DNA from: Anaerolineae bacterium
GTDB taxonomy: Bacteria > Chloroflexota > Anaerolineae > Anaerolineales > E44-bin32
Assembly: GCA_030605795.1 (NCBI GenBank)
Contig: JAUWHR010000090.1
Location: 1 to 38,168 of the forward strand
Direction: 5' to 3'
DNA length: 38,168 bases
Every line of letters begins with the position of its first letter. The stretch's first letter is position 1. This document shows, in pieces, positions 1-10,148 of the stretch. Below the pieces are notes generated by a model. It had not been told where the DNA came from. It searched no databases and saw only the letters and a list, made by a program, of their open reading frames with translations. The position numbers and the translations under genes are program-made.

Positions 1-264
1 CCTAAAACGGGCGCACACATCGGTGCGCCCCTGCACCTGATAATACAATGGTTTAAGACCATGACCACCAACGCTTACATCCGTGGCGTCAAGCAAAACA
101 GCTGGACCCCGTTTCCAGGCAAACTGTGGCAGCGCAACTACTACGAACACATCATCCGCAACGACGATGAACTGAACCGCCTCCGCAACTATATCGCCAA
201 CAATCCTATCGGTTGGGAATTGGATAAATACCACCCAGGACAAGCAAAGAAAAGCGGGTCGTGA
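1..264 (+). CDS. REP-associated tyrosine (Y1/IS200-like) transposase, C-terminal part, cut by the window edge
   Basis: The frame is open from base 1 to the TGA at 262-264, so the ATG at 61 is internal and the 5' part, with the HUH motif and catalytic tyrosine, lies outside the window. The visible 87 residues carry the family's C-terminal signature: an IRGVK segment, LWQRNYYEHIIRND, ELNRLRNYI and NNPIGWELD. This family (TnpA_REP) is a domesticated IS200/IS605-type single-strand transposase that acts at REP palindromes. A REP-like palindrome lies directly downstream at 324-400, which fits. Whether the full gene is intact cannot be judged here. Confidence 0.85.
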   Translation, partial: PKTGAHIGAPLHLIIQWFKTMTTNAYIRGVKQNSWTPFPGKLWQRNYYEHIIRNDDELNRLRNYIANNPIGWELDKYHPGQAKKSGS

Positions 265-323
265 GGGGGCACGGACCACCTTGCGACCCGCATGTCAAGC
301 ACCAGCAAGCTCCAAAATAAAGT

Positions 324-400
324 AGGGGCGACCGGGTCGGGAAAATCACCCGACATCTTCGACCGGGGAAATCACCCGGCATCTTCGACCGGTCGCCCCT
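324..400. repeat. REP-like palindrome with internal direct repeats
   Basis: AGGGGCGACCGG at 324-335 is matched perfectly by its reverse complement at 389-400. Between the arms are two near-identical copies of about 27 bases, each built around ATCACCCG and CATCTTCGACC. The unit lies just 3' of a REP-type transposase and could be a substrate for it or fold as a hairpin at the transcript end. The rest of 265-473 shows nothing else. Confidence 0.65.
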
Positions 401-473
401 GCTGGTTCTTATGGATTATCCCCCCGAAAAGCAGGGATGCTTGGCGAACCACCCCTACACGATGACTATAATT

Positions 474-1172
474 TCAACCGCTCTGAGTCCTAGCGGATAA
501 ATAGCGAGCAACCAGGAAAATCAGTATCGCCTCGACTAACGTCAAGAAAACAACGTAGACGAAAGTATCGCGCCAGAATCTCTCCGGGTAGAGGCGGATG
601 AAGGTATCCGAATAAGGAAAAATCCAGGTGCTACCCTCAAAGAAAATCCTATGGAAACCCACGAACAGTACGCCGAAGGCAAAAAACACACCAATCGAAA
701 AAACCACCATCAGGATAAGCGTCCCCCGTGCGCCAACCATCAAGCCTTGGAGTGCAACATATGCCCCCCCAACTTTCCATAGCACTAAGATCAGCAAAAT
801 GATGAAAATAAAGCCAGCTCCCCACACTTTCCATACAACTTGCATGAGGCGTTTGACATCATCCATATGCTCCAGCTCACGCTCGTTGTGCATTGGCGAT
901 CCGTCTTCCAACCGCAAACCATCAAAGTACTCCAACCCATCCTCGTTTAATAAATATTCGATATCAATAGAAGCCCAATATAGGCGATCTTCCAACGAGA
1001 AACCGTAACGATCCTGCGGAAAGCCGGGTAGATTGTACTCAATTTGCACCCAACCCTTGGCGGTGAGGATCAAGATCCGTACGCTTGTCAGGACGATGAC
1101 AATGGGCAACAGAACGAGCAGGATACTAGTTGCCATTTTGATCCATACTGAATGCTTGTCAGTTGATGTCAC
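474..1172 (-). CDS. DUF1461-family integral membrane protein
   Basis: A 232-residue protein with an N-terminal membrane helix (about residues 14-34), an extracytoplasmic-looking loop, then several more helices. The block FHRIFFEGSTWIFPYSD followed by RLYPERFW is the hallmark of the DUF1461/TIGR01906 family, whose function is unknown. The start is GTG at 1172, supported by AGGAG six bases upstream. It begins 13 bases after the preceding minus-strand gene ends, so it is the last gene of that operon. Residues 50-110 are charged and probably outside the membrane. Confidence 0.75.
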   Translation of the reverse strand: MTSTDKHSVWIKMATSILLVLLPIVIVLTSVRILILTAKGWVQIEYNLPGFPQDRYGFSLEDRLYWASIDIEYLLNEDGLEYFDGLRLEDGSPMHNERELEHMDDVKRLMQVVWKVWGAGFIFIILLILVLWKVGGAYVALQGLMVGARGTLILMVVFSIGVFFAFGVLFVGFHRIFFEGSTWIFPYSDTFIRLYPERFWRDTFVYVVFLTLVEAILIFLVARYLSARTQSG

Positions 1173-1185
1173 ATTCCGCTCCTGT

Positions 1186-2754
1186 TCAGCGCAGGATATC
1201 TATATTCCCACCAAGTATGAATTGGATAGCCATCGCATTTGTCAATTGCTCGATTGGCGCCCAGTCGTCAGTGAACACCATATCCGAAGTCGGTGTTGGC
1301 TGTAGATTTTCAATCGCCCTTTGAATCACATCCAGCAAGACTAACGGCGCACCCTCGCTTTCCAATGATAGTTGGTTGACCACCAGGTTCTCAGGACGGG
1401 TCGACTGGACGGTACCGTAGATGATGGTGTTGAATGTGTCTGGAACATCGACCACATGAACCGAAGTGAAAACAGATCCGATGGTGCCTACCATAGCTTC
1501 TATCAAGCGCCGATCCTTCGGCGTGCGCCCAACGTTTACTACCACTACACCATCCTCTGAAAGATGATCAGCGACCTCAAGAAAGAATTCTCGGGTTGTC
1601 AAATGCCACGGAATGTATGGCAACCTGTAGGCGTCTACGCCTATCACGCTGTATACATGTTGGCTATGCGCAAGCCCCCAGCGTCCATCAGCGACAATGG
1701 CGTTCAGGTTGGGCTCGTTCATATCAAACAACAACCTTCCGACCGCCACAATCTCTGGGTCGATCTCCCAACCATCGATCGGAATCGGCCCGAACACCTG
1801 GGTGTATTGCTTGGCAATCGTACCCGCCGCTAAACCAACCAGCCCGAGACGTTCTACGCTCTCCAACCTCACTGGCGGTGGATTGAAGAAAGGTGCAGCT
1901 AAGAAATAGTCCCATGTCCCATATGTGACCTTTAAATCTGGACCATAGACGGAGTGTATACCCTGCCCTTCATTCAGTAACAGATATCGTATGGAGCCAT
2001 CACTTCCTTCAATTACCTGGATATAGTTATAAGCTGACTCGGTTTCAAAAATCTGCCCCGCGCTTGCCTTCACCGGACCGGTTAAAGTTAATGCAGCGAG
2101 AACGAACAGTAACCCAGGCATCCACAAGTGTCGCAACGCTGATCGCCAATCCTCCAATCCTAAACCAAACAAGGATACTGTCAGCAGCCCCAGACTAAAG
2201 GCCATAAAGGTCCGAGCAGTACCAATTGCAGGGATCAACCATAGAACTGGTAGAAATGTGCCTATTATTGAACCGAGGGTAGAAATGGCATAAATCCGAC
2301 CTGAAATCCGGCCCGCATGATCGGTATGAGTGATGGCCAGTCTGATGGCAAAGGGTGAGATACAACCGAACAAAGTGATAGGCAAACTAAACAAGATCAA
2401 CACTGCAAAAAAGGAACCCACCATGACGGCTGAGTCAAATTGCTCGACCGCTTCGACTGCCCTCAGCAGTACTGGCCGGGCGATAATTGGCACCAGTCCA
2501 GCAGTAAACGCCCCCCAAGCAAGCAATCGATAAAATGTCCCTTCATAGGGCGAACGATCTGCCCACCGGCCACCGATAAAATATCCGGCCGTCAGATACA
2601 CCAGGATCAAACCAATGATATTAGCCCAGACAATATTGCTGGTCCCAAAAACATTCCCTAGCAGACGGGAAGCTGATAACTCAATCGCCAAGGTGGTCAT
2701 GCCAGCAGTGAATACAGCTACAGTTAATAGGCTACGCTTTAAAGTGCGCTTCAA
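1186..2754 (-). CDS. Fused MFS-like / spermidine-synthase-like membrane protein
   Basis: The N-terminal half has about eight hydrophobic helices and begins with the family pattern MTTLAIELSASRLLG. The C-terminal half is a Rossmann aminopropyltransferase-like domain with a glycine-rich loop (LVGLAAGTI), an acidic residue after the next strand (DGWEIDPEIV), VADGR, and VDAYRLPYIPWHL followed by TTREFF. These features match the fused-MFS/spermidine-synthase group. Real polyamine synthesis is not demonstrated for most members, and a transport or other transfer role is possible. I take the TTG at 2754 as the start because AAGGAGG (2769-2763) lies eight bases upstream. Upstream in-frame codons reach 2778, but that reading would put the ribosome site inside the gene. 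It is linked to the DUF1461 gene by a 13-base gap. Confidence 0.75.
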   Translation of the reverse strand: MKRTLKRSLLTVAVFTAGMTTLAIELSASRLLGNVFGTSNIVWANIIGLILVYLTAGYFIGGRWADRSPYEGTFYRLLAWGAFTAGLVPIIARPVLLRAVEAVEQFDSAVMVGSFFAVLILFSLPITLFGCISPFAIRLAITHTDHAGRISGRIYAISTLGSIIGTFLPVLWLIPAIGTARTFMAFSLGLLTVSLFGLGLEDWRSALRHLWMPGLLFVLAALTLTGPVKASAGQIFETESAYNYIQVIEGSDGSIRYLLLNEGQGIHSVYGPDLKVTYGTWDYFLAAPFFNPPPVRLESVERLGLVGLAAGTIAKQYTQVFGPIPIDGWEIDPEIVAVGRLLFDMNEPNLNAIVADGRWGLAHSQHVYSVIGVDAYRLPYIPWHLTTREFFLEVADHLSEDGVVVVNVGRTPKDRRLIEAMVGTIGSVFTSVHVVDVPDTFNTIIYGTVQSTRPENLVVNQLSLESEGAPLVLLDVIQRAIENLQPTPTSDMVFTDDWAPIEQLTNAMAIQFILGGNIDILR

Positions 2755-2958
2755 CCAGATCTCCTCCTTACACATCACGAAGTAGTAGGTACTTGTTGAA
2801 AAATGGTCGGCGAACTGAACACCGCATCCAACGACTAATTACAGCGGATTAGACGCACGGGTATCCCTGGCCAGCTGCCTTCAATAGACACACCCTACTC
2901 GAGAAAACTCCACCGTAGTCTATCATACCGCTCACTCGTACTCAGCCCAGAGAGATCT

Positions 2959-4053
2959 TCATCTGTTGAGTAAGATCACCAGCAATGGTATCCAAAAAAG
3001 CCCGTAGTTCAAGGTCTTCTTCTGACCTCGACTGGCGGCGAAAAAGACTACCGCTAAAACCAACCCGGTGGAGAAACGAAGGAGGCTCAATGGTTCGCGA
3101 AAAGTTGAGAAGGGAAGGAAGACGATTAGCAAGCTGTTGAACAGCAGCGCCCAAGGCTCTGCCTGCCGCCAACTTTGGCGGATGGTTTGCCACCCGGCAA
3201 CCACCCCCCAGATCGCTGGTAATACAACCGTAGGCCCAAATACAACCGCGAACAACCCAAGAACCATCATATTGACTTGCCCAATGCGCCACAACCCCAT
3301 GAATGGAATCCACTCGAAAGATGTCGCCATCGCCCCGCCGCTTCCCAATCCTGGCGAGCCGAATACACGCCATAACCAGACTTGCCATCCGGCGAAAGCC
3401 AGACCACTCGCAGCTAACCCAGCGATAGATCCCGAGTTATCCTTGTCCAACAAGTCCGCAAGCAAGGCTGCACCCCAAAAAGGCAAGCTGGTTTCCTTCG
3501 AAAATAGTGCCAGCCCTAGAAAGATTGCCCCAAGTAAGCGTCGCCCGCGACACCGAAGGAGCCAGCCCACCGCAATCAACGCGTAAGCCAATGGCTCGTG
3601 CATTTGCAGCCCAACACCAGCTATCAACCCAACCCATAGACCGTAGATTAGCCCATACCCTCGCCAGAGGCGGCGCTCCGCTAGCAGTTGAACCACAGCC
3701 CAGGTCCCGATCGCATGAGCTGCCAAGTTCACCACTAAAAGCGCCCATGGAATTCCATTGGCCTCTCCCCCAACCAACGACCGGGCTAGGATCGGATATA
3801 GAATACGCTGATAACGATAAGCTGGAACGTCGAGACGTTCTACGACGGAATGTGGATCCGGATCGACTGCAATGTAGTAGGCGAACTGCCCATCGTACCC
3901 CTCGCTCCCATCAGGGTCACCTTGTGCATAGCGCGACCCCAGCTCGGCAAGGACCATCGGATCCCAACCGCCGGCCGACATCCGCCAAAGAGCATAAGCA
4001 GTGGCAACACCGAATGCGACGAGCGCCGGCCAGATTGTCTTTAGTCGCGCCAT
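2959..4053 (-). CDS. AZOBR_p60025-like cell-surface glycopolymer formation membrane protein
   Basis: A polytopic protein of about 364 residues. After the first helix it carries SEGYDGQFAYYIAVDP and LDVPAYRYQRILYPILA, the conserved loop of the AZOBR_p60025-type family, thought to build surface glycopolymers and resembling GT-C glycosyltransferases. The remainder is alternating hydrophobic helices. The reading frame is open to 4086, but that start would overlap the upstream YfhO-like gene by 46 bases. I use the ATG at 4053 (MARLKT), which overlaps by 13. Tight coupling to the YfhO-like gene suggests the same pathway. The 204 bases after it, before the next gene, show nothing recognisable. Confidence 0.65.
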   Translation of the reverse strand: MARLKTIWPALVAFGVATAYALWRMSAGGWDPMVLAELGSRYAQGDPDGSEGYDGQFAYYIAVDPDPHSVVERLDVPAYRYQRILYPILARSLVGGEANGIPWALLVVNLAAHAIGTWAVVQLLAERRLWRGYGLIYGLWVGLIAGVGLQMHEPLAYALIAVGWLLRCRGRRLLGAIFLGLALFSKETSLPFWGAALLADLLDKDNSGSIAGLAASGLAFAGWQVWLWRVFGSPGLGSGGAMATSFEWIPFMGLWRIGQVNMMVLGLFAVVFGPTVVLPAIWGVVAGWQTIRQSWRQAEPWALLFNSLLIVFLPFSTFREPLSLLRFSTGLVLAVVFFAASRGQKKTLNYGLFWIPLLVILLNR

Positions 4054-6311
4054 AATCGCCATCCGACTATTGACAATGATAACCATGCCGCTAGACTAAG
4101 GAAGCCTCCAACAGTAAAGAGCGCGGGTCGATAACGAAACTCAACCTGGTGTTCTCCGGGGGGAACCCACACCGCACGAAAGAGGTAATCTGCTCGGTAG
4201 AGTGTCGTTGACACGTCACTTACCATCGCCTCCCAACCTGGATACCAGGTGTCTGAAAGTAGAAGCCAGGTCCCTTCTGGCGCATGAACAGTGACCAACA
4301 CTACACCCGGATCCGATGTCTGATTGAAAAGAGCCTTGCCCTCTCCAGAACCGATCGGCGGAGGCTGCTGGAATACACCTTCCAAGACGACTGTCTGAGT
4401 GGGCTCAAAATCGGGTGCAGTCACCAGCAAAAGCGCCGCCTCAGGTGAAGACGCAACGATGGCCTGAGGGATCATTCTTAACCTGGATGCGCCGGGGACC
4501 GGCTCATAATAAAGGTTGATGTCTTCTGAGGGGTCAATAGAAGCCTGCCAACCGACATCCATCAATGCCAGGAGTTTCATTCGCTGAACATCTGGTAGCG
4601 CTTCAACCGTCTCCAACCATATTACATATCGATCAGGTAGGATTGGGTCAAAGTTGTTTGCCGAGGGTATACCATCCAGAAGTGGTGTATTAGGTAGACC
4701 CGAGTCACGAATATCACTCCAATCGAGTACCGCATGAAAAGTGTCAAATCGATGAGTTCGCTCGTATTTAAACTCATACTCCACATCAGGTGCCATATAA
4801 ATCCGGTGTTCGTAACCCACGACATCTACCAATTGACTTTTCCCTTGAAATACCTCTGTTGGTACTGTCGGGTTTAGGCCTATGCCAGCGACCACTAAGT
4901 CAATCAGGATTACCAATCCAGAGAGGGATATCCATATCCATGAGAATCGAGCAGACCCGCGTAAAGTCAGCACCCCGGTGATGAACATCCACAATCCGGC
5001 AAATACGAAAGCGCGCACGAAGCTAGGTTCCACTCCCTCTATCAACGATGACCCCAACCAAGCTGCGAAGCCGACCACTCCTGCCCCGACAGTGCCAAGT
5101 CGCGTCCAATACAGGGATCGGCCAGAAGGTTCACGCCAGGTTTCTGCGCCTATTGCCGCCAGCAATGACAGCGAAAAGACCAGGATCAGGTTCCATCGGG
5201 TTGGCGCCTGGAAAAGATCAAATGAAGGCACATATTGAAAGAGAATAAGAAAGATGGGAGAATTTTTGCCAAGAGCGAAGACCAAAGCAACGGTGGAAAG
5301 CACTACCAGAAGACGACTGAGCCGGCTATGTTCTCCTTGACCACGAAAGCTCCTCCAGATCGCTCTCAACGCCAACAGGAGGGGCAAAACCCCGATATAA
5401 ATTGCGTCTTCCCAATAATTCCCAAAACCCCAATAATCTCCAGTCGCTGGATTACCGAACAAATCTGGCATCAGCAACCCCAGGAGCCGCCAGGGCCAGA
5501 AGGAGTAGGTTAAAACAAACTCCGGATCGAGCGCGGCAGCACGGTGGGATTGGGTGAGGTACTCCACCGTCGGAAGCAATTGAACGGCTGACAACGCGAA
5601 TGCTAATACTCCAGCGCCAATCAACCCTGCCCCCGTACGCCAAAGTCCCTTCCACCCCTTCAACTCAATAGCTCGCCACCCTCCCCAAAAACAACCCAAT
5701 AGGAGCGTGTACCAGGCGGTCTGAGCATGGCCAGCCAACCATTGAAGAGAGAACGCCAAGCTAAGCCACAACACGGCCTTTACGGCGCTCTTACTCCACC
5801 CCTGGCTGGCAGTCTGCTTTGTCATGCGGTCGACCGCCACTACAATCCAGGGCAACCAGGCAGCGGCCGCGTTAATGCTCAGAAACCCCCCACGTGCTAC
5901 AAGATAACCCGATAGACTGAATGACAATCCAGCCACAGCCTGCGCCAGAGGTCCTAGCCTAAGGTTGCGGGCAACGACAATCATCCCGTAACCGGCCCAA
6001 ATTAGGTGTAGCACCATCAGCAATCCGTGACCCCACGCAACACCAGTGAGGATCAATAAGATATTAGGAGGATACAAGAGCGCAGATTGATAGTTTGCCA
6101 AAAGCGGGGCTCCCATGCCGAGCATTGGATTCCACAATGGCAAATAACCCTGGCCTAAAGTATTCAGTGCGAATTGTCGCCAGGGGACAAACTGTAAGAG
6201 CGGCGTCCCCCAGAATAGCGCTTCGGCGCGTATGAGCATAGGCCCGAAAAGTATCAGTGGGCCTAGCGTGACAAGAATCCAAGGGAGACGTTTGATTTGC
6301 TTTGTACTCAT
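4041..6311 (-). CDS. YfhO-like polytopic membrane protein (copy 2 of module B)
   Basis: A protein of 756 residues with many membrane helices and a C-terminal soluble domain. The N-terminal loop LPLWNPMLGMGAPLLA with NYQSALLYPPN is typical of YfhO-family GT-C-like proteins, and the C-terminal segment WYPGWEAMVSD then VPPGEHQVEFRYRP is the usual end of that family. YfhO proteins are implicated in glycosylating teichoic acids or surface lipids, and the substrate here is unknown. It is homologous in design to the gene at 7989-10148: both share LPLWNP, PPN(W/I)L and a C-terminal YPGW block. It follows the 6400-7992 gene by 88 bases. Upstream of the ATG no good ribosome site is visible. Confidence 0.8.
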   Translation of the reverse strand: MSTKQIKRLPWILVTLGPLILFGPMLIRAEALFWGTPLLQFVPWRQFALNTLGQGYLPLWNPMLGMGAPLLANYQSALLYPPNILLILTGVAWGHGLLMVLHLIWAGYGMIVVARNLRLGPLAQAVAGLSFSLSGYLVARGGFLSINAAAAWLPWIVVAVDRMTKQTASQGWSKSAVKAVLWLSLAFSLQWLAGHAQTAWYTLLLGCFWGGWRAIELKGWKGLWRTGAGLIGAGVLAFALSAVQLLPTVEYLTQSHRAAALDPEFVLTYSFWPWRLLGLLMPDLFGNPATGDYWGFGNYWEDAIYIGVLPLLLALRAIWRSFRGQGEHSRLSRLLVVLSTVALVFALGKNSPIFLILFQYVPSFDLFQAPTRWNLILVFSLSLLAAIGAETWREPSGRSLYWTRLGTVGAGVVGFAAWLGSSLIEGVEPSFVRAFVFAGLWMFITGVLTLRGSARFSWIWISLSGLVILIDLVVAGIGLNPTVPTEVFQGKSQLVDVVGYEHRIYMAPDVEYEFKYERTHRFDTFHAVLDWSDIRDSGLPNTPLLDGIPSANNFDPILPDRYVIWLETVEALPDVQRMKLLALMDVGWQASIDPSEDINLYYEPVPGASRLRMIPQAIVASSPEAALLLVTAPDFEPTQTVVLEGVFQQPPPIGSGEGKALFNQTSDPGVVLVTVHAPEGTWLLLSDTWYPGWEAMVSDVSTTLYRADYLFRAVWVPPGEHQVEFRYRPALFTVGGFLSLAAWLSLSIVGWRLWRD

Positions 6312-6399
6312 ACTAAGTCATTAATCGCGATTGGCGACCATAAGATCAAATTCTACCGTCGTTTACCAGAACCCTCCCTCAAATGATATGACCGATACC

Positions 6400-7992
6400 T
6401 CATGGAGAGTGCAGTACCTGATAGATCTCATACTCACTTTGTCCATAGATCAGGGTCAGGAAATCGACACCTGCTGGATCCCACGAACCCAATTCCCGCT
6501 CATGTGGACCGTGCCACACATAACCGATATCTTTGTCGTGGATGAAATCGATCCTTTCCTCGTCTGACATTTCATCGTCATAGAATGCACCCACAATAGA
6601 CGACATGGTTTGCAGATCCGCACTCTCAGGTCCATGACCGATAACTACTCGAACAGGCGCCCAAGCCGGCAGAGCATTCCCGCTTTCAAAAGCCGCCATC
6701 ACCAGTGATCCTGGTTCAACTTCACCGCTCAACCATTGGATAGCTTTAATCTCATCGGCAGGTCGGAATGACGGCTCCATGGGCGTCAGCGCTACACCGA
6801 AGCCGCCTGCCACGAGCATCAGGCTGCTGGGTAGCGCAAGTATCAGAACCGCCCACCCAATCCAGCGATCCAGACGGGTCTTCTTCAAGCTCCAAACCGC
6901 AAAACCTACTGCACTTAGAGTAACCAACGCTACCCACACTCCATCCGGCAGTCGACGTTGAAGGTTGTGTGGTGCATAAGCCAACGCGGGGAAAGCCAAT
7001 ACCCATGTCACCAGGAGCAGCCCACAATTGTCGCCCTCACGAGCAAGTCGCCACCCCCCAAGCAAGGCCGGCAGGGCGAGCAATCCATAACCAACGGCAT
7101 AGTGTACCGGATGAGGTGAGAGGATGCGATTTTGAGTCGTCCAAATTTGTAAAAATGGGTCCCAGAGAAAAGCAATCGCCAGGTAGACCATCATCGGCAA
7201 AGGAATCACAACTGCTCGCAACGCGGCTCCAAACCACGGCAACCAACTCCGCCATCTCCGGCGAATAAGCAGAACGCTAAACAGGACTACCTGGTGAATG
7301 GCAATAACAGCATAAGCAGATATGACCGCAAGGGGTTGAACCAGAGTGAGACCCAAGAAGCATGCACCGGCCATCCAACCCCGACGAGTAGACTCTGGCG
7401 ACCGGAGGTAATTGACCAACCCGATAAGCAACAGCGCTCGCGCCAGAACGAGATGAGGTAACCCATAGAATGCGAGAAATCCAAACGTTTCAGGAGAATA
7501 AAAGTCGAGCGGCAGGCTCCCTAGCAAGTCCGATTTCCCTAAAATAACCAATAACCATCCTAAACCGCCTCCTGCGGTTGCCAGTACAGTAGCCCAACGC
7601 CGCCATCTCTCCGAGCGCACGAAAAGTGAAATGAATTGGTAATTAGCTATAACGGCCAGTGGGGTAGCAATGACCCGTAGAAGATGATATAGAGCCACCA
7701 ATTGCTGGTGAAGCTCAACGCCTGCCGCGAGCTTCCCCAGTAATAAATAGGGGAGAAACGCAACTACTCCTCTCTGCTGGAGGCTTGTGTACGGCGTCCG
7801 AAATAACCATTCACCCTGTGATCCAAGCAGCATTTTGGCGATGTAGGAATTTCCATCTTCTACGCCAAACAAGAAGCCTGTAAAATGCCATTCATCGCCC
7901 TGGATAGCATATCCCAGGAGATATGGGAGAGTGGTTATGGCGGCCAGAAAAAAAGCATAAGCCAGACACCAGTTCCGTTCGCGCCTGGTCAT
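6400..7992 (-). CDS. Polytopic GT-C-like membrane protein (copy 2 of module A)
   Basis: A protein of about 530 residues with roughly a dozen membrane helices. An early extracytoplasmic loop has EDGNSYIAKMLLG followed by WLFRTPYTS, closely matching DGFSYLAKMRQG and WLFHLPYAP in the gene at 10145-11722. The two are paralogues, and both end with a short soluble domain finishing EIYQV. GT-C-like glycosyltransferase function is an inference from topology and neighbours. The start is the ATG at 7992, which overlaps the TGA of the upstream gene (ATGA, four bases). Longer upstream frames to 8046 lie inside that gene. Confidence 0.65.
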   Translation of the reverse strand: MTRRERNWCLAYAFFLAAITTLPYLLGYAIQGDEWHFTGFLFGVEDGNSYIAKMLLGSQGEWLFRTPYTSLQQRGVVAFLPYLLLGKLAAGVELHQQLVALYHLLRVIATPLAVIANYQFISLFVRSERWRRWATVLATAGGGLGWLLVILGKSDLLGSLPLDFYSPETFGFLAFYGLPHLVLARALLLIGLVNYLRSPESTRRGWMAGACFLGLTLVQPLAVISAYAVIAIHQVVLFSVLLIRRRWRSWLPWFGAALRAVVIPLPMMVYLAIAFLWDPFLQIWTTQNRILSPHPVHYAVGYGLLALPALLGGWRLAREGDNCGLLLVTWVLAFPALAYAPHNLQRRLPDGVWVALVTLSAVGFAVWSLKKTRLDRWIGWAVLILALPSSLMLVAGGFGVALTPMEPSFRPADEIKAIQWLSGEVEPGSLVMAAFESGNALPAWAPVRVVIGHGPESADLQTMSSIVGAFYDDEMSDEERIDFIHDKDIGYVWHGPHERELGSWDPAGVDFLTLIYGQSEYEIYQVLHSP

Positions 7993-10148
7993 CGTCGCAC
8001 CCATAAAATCGCCAAGGATAGCAAAGCAAACAGCGTAGTCCCGCACCCAAGGAAAACGGTCTTGGGTTGAAAGCTGAACACCACTTCATGATCGCCTGAA
8101 AGAAGCGTTACACCCCGCAGAAGGTTATCAACCAGATGCCCCTCGGTCTGAATACCGTCGACTGAAATCATCCACCCTGGGTAATCCACTTCGCTCAGCA
8201 CCAACAAACCCGGACCTCGCGCGTGAATCGTAATCCGGTTCGGCGTCCAGTCCACCGATTCAACCGGCCTCCAACTGCTCGACGGTTCTCCGGATAGCTC
8301 CTCGACCCAGGCACGAGGCCGAGCCATTTCATTGCGGTAGACATAGACACCCTCAAGCCTATCCTGAAGGTGGATCCCCGGTGTATCAACCGGATACTCA
8401 GAGACGATGTATCCGATATTTAGCCGCCCCAACATAGCCGGCTCCAGATCAACCCCCCATGGTCGATCTGGCTCGCCAGAGGGAAAAGGTGGCAGAGTCA
8501 CGCTGTAATTATCCGGCGAGAAGCCGGTGGAAGAAGCCATATAATCGCGATAGGCTTTTAATTGAAGAGGGTTTACACCATCCGCCATCTCTAAACTTTT
8601 CTGCACCGCTGTCGCATATGGCAGGCTGTACGATGGGGAATACAATCTCCATGTTCCCACCTCTCCCGCCAGCGATTCTGCCAACACAGCCCGTTCATCA
8701 AGTGATGTACTGCTGGGACGCACCTCCAGCAATTGAGTATCGATCCACATCAAATCTACTATTACCAGTAATACCCAACCCAGCGCGATGATATTTCTCG
8801 GTAACCGGTGAGCGAACGATAGCAGAGCCCAAAGTGCGGTTAGAAACGCCAAGACATAACCCCCGAGCATAAGTGCTGATATTGTCCTGGTTAAAGACCA
8901 AATACCACTGATCAGTAGGATAACGGCGGACATAAGCCCAATGACGGCGAGTCTAATTTTTTTTACCTCAGGCGGATCGTGGTCGCCCGTAAGGACCCAA
9001 TCCAGGCCACGCCCAGCCATAACCGCCGCGCCAAATGAAGCCATGAAAAGGATCCGTGGCGGCACACGTAGCAAGCCCGACCCCGGGATGATTTTTGTAA
9101 ATAGAGCATAAAGTGGCGTTTGATCGCCTAATGAAAGAAGCCATGCTCCGACTATGATTGCCGACCAAAAGCCGGCTTCAGGCGCTCGTATCAGCACAGC
9201 CATGAACGCCAAGCAACACACCGTCATGCCGAGATAGACCATCCACTCCGGTTGAGAGACTTGGGGAAGAATCACGCCGAGGATTTGTGACCCGGGGAGT
9301 GAAAGCGTCGTCTGATCTCCAATTGATATACTCCATCGGGTTGAGAGCGGTAGAAACTCAAGTAGAGGCAATGCCAGGCACGCTACCATTGCCGACGCGC
9401 TGGTTCCAGTAACCGCACCAGCCTTCAACAATCGGCGCCATGCTGGCCATGACCAATTACCCCCCTGCTCTCTATGAATATAAACAGCACGTCGAAGTCC
9501 ATATACCAGAGCCAACAGCCCTGCTGGCAACGCCCAGCGAGGGTCCGCCAGGGCAACTACGCCCAAAGTAACCCCGGTCAACGCACTCCACCGCAGCCAT
9601 CCACCGCTCCTACCGCACACCTCATCCACCATCCGACGGGTGGTTAACACGACCCATGGGGTCCAACTGACGGCACAGACTAGACCCAAATGCCCCAACC
9701 CGATGTGGGCTAAGAATTTAGGCGTCCCGCTGAAAGCCAGAGCAGCAATCCATCCTCCGACCAACCCAACCCCCTCCGTCCTCATCAGACGCCTGGTGCC
9801 CCAAGCCGCCCATGCCAGATGGAGCCAGAAAAGCAGATTGAACGCCAGACTTATTGGTATCACCAATGTCAACCAATTCGGTGGATACCAAAGACCAGAG
9901 AGAGGATCCGCAGCGAAAGGACCGCCGCCAAGAGTAGTTGGATTCCATAACGGAATCTGACCCCACTTGAAAATAGACTGCCGTAGAAAGAAAGCATTGG
10001 GCCAATGGGAAATGAGTAGATCGGAGTAGCTAGCCCCACGCCAGAACGGGAAGCCGTCGGGATCGGGAATAAGCAGCGCCAACAATAAAGTTGGGATCAG
10101 AAGTGTGAGGAGTGAATCGAGTAATCGACGGCGTAAACGGACAGTCAT
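7989..10148 (-). CDS. YfhO-like polytopic membrane protein (copy 1 of module B)
   Basis: A protein of 719 residues. The N-terminal loop has LISHWPNAFFLRQ, then IPLWNPTTLGGGPFAADPLS and LWYPPNWL, the YfhO-family signature. Many membrane helices follow, then a C-terminal beta-rich domain with VLSEVDYPGWMISVDG and HEVVFSFQP. The start ATG at 10148 overlaps the stop of the upstream gene by four bases and its own stop overlaps the next start by four bases. The three genes are therefore almost certainly translationally coupled. Substrate unknown; surface glycan or lipid glycosylation is the family-level expectation. Confidence 0.8.
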   Translation of the reverse strand: MTVRLRRRLLDSLLTLLIPTLLLALLIPDPDGFPFWRGASYSDLLISHWPNAFFLRQSIFKWGQIPLWNPTTLGGGPFAADPLSGLWYPPNWLTLVIPISLAFNLLFWLHLAWAAWGTRRLMRTEGVGLVGGWIAALAFSGTPKFLAHIGLGHLGLVCAVSWTPWVVLTTRRMVDEVCGRSGGWLRWSALTGVTLGVVALADPRWALPAGLLALVYGLRRAVYIHREQGGNWSWPAWRRLLKAGAVTGTSASAMVACLALPLLEFLPLSTRWSISIGDQTTLSLPGSQILGVILPQVSQPEWMVYLGMTVCCLAFMAVLIRAPEAGFWSAIIVGAWLLSLGDQTPLYALFTKIIPGSGLLRVPPRILFMASFGAAVMAGRGLDWVLTGDHDPPEVKKIRLAVIGLMSAVILLISGIWSLTRTISALMLGGYVLAFLTALWALLSFAHRLPRNIIALGWVLLVIVDLMWIDTQLLEVRPSSTSLDERAVLAESLAGEVGTWRLYSPSYSLPYATAVQKSLEMADGVNPLQLKAYRDYMASSTGFSPDNYSVTLPPFPSGEPDRPWGVDLEPAMLGRLNIGYIVSEYPVDTPGIHLQDRLEGVYVYRNEMARPRAWVEELSGEPSSSWRPVESVDWTPNRITIHARGPGLLVLSEVDYPGWMISVDGIQTEGHLVDNLLRGVTLLSGDHEVVFSFQPKTVFLGCGTTLFALLSLAILWVRR

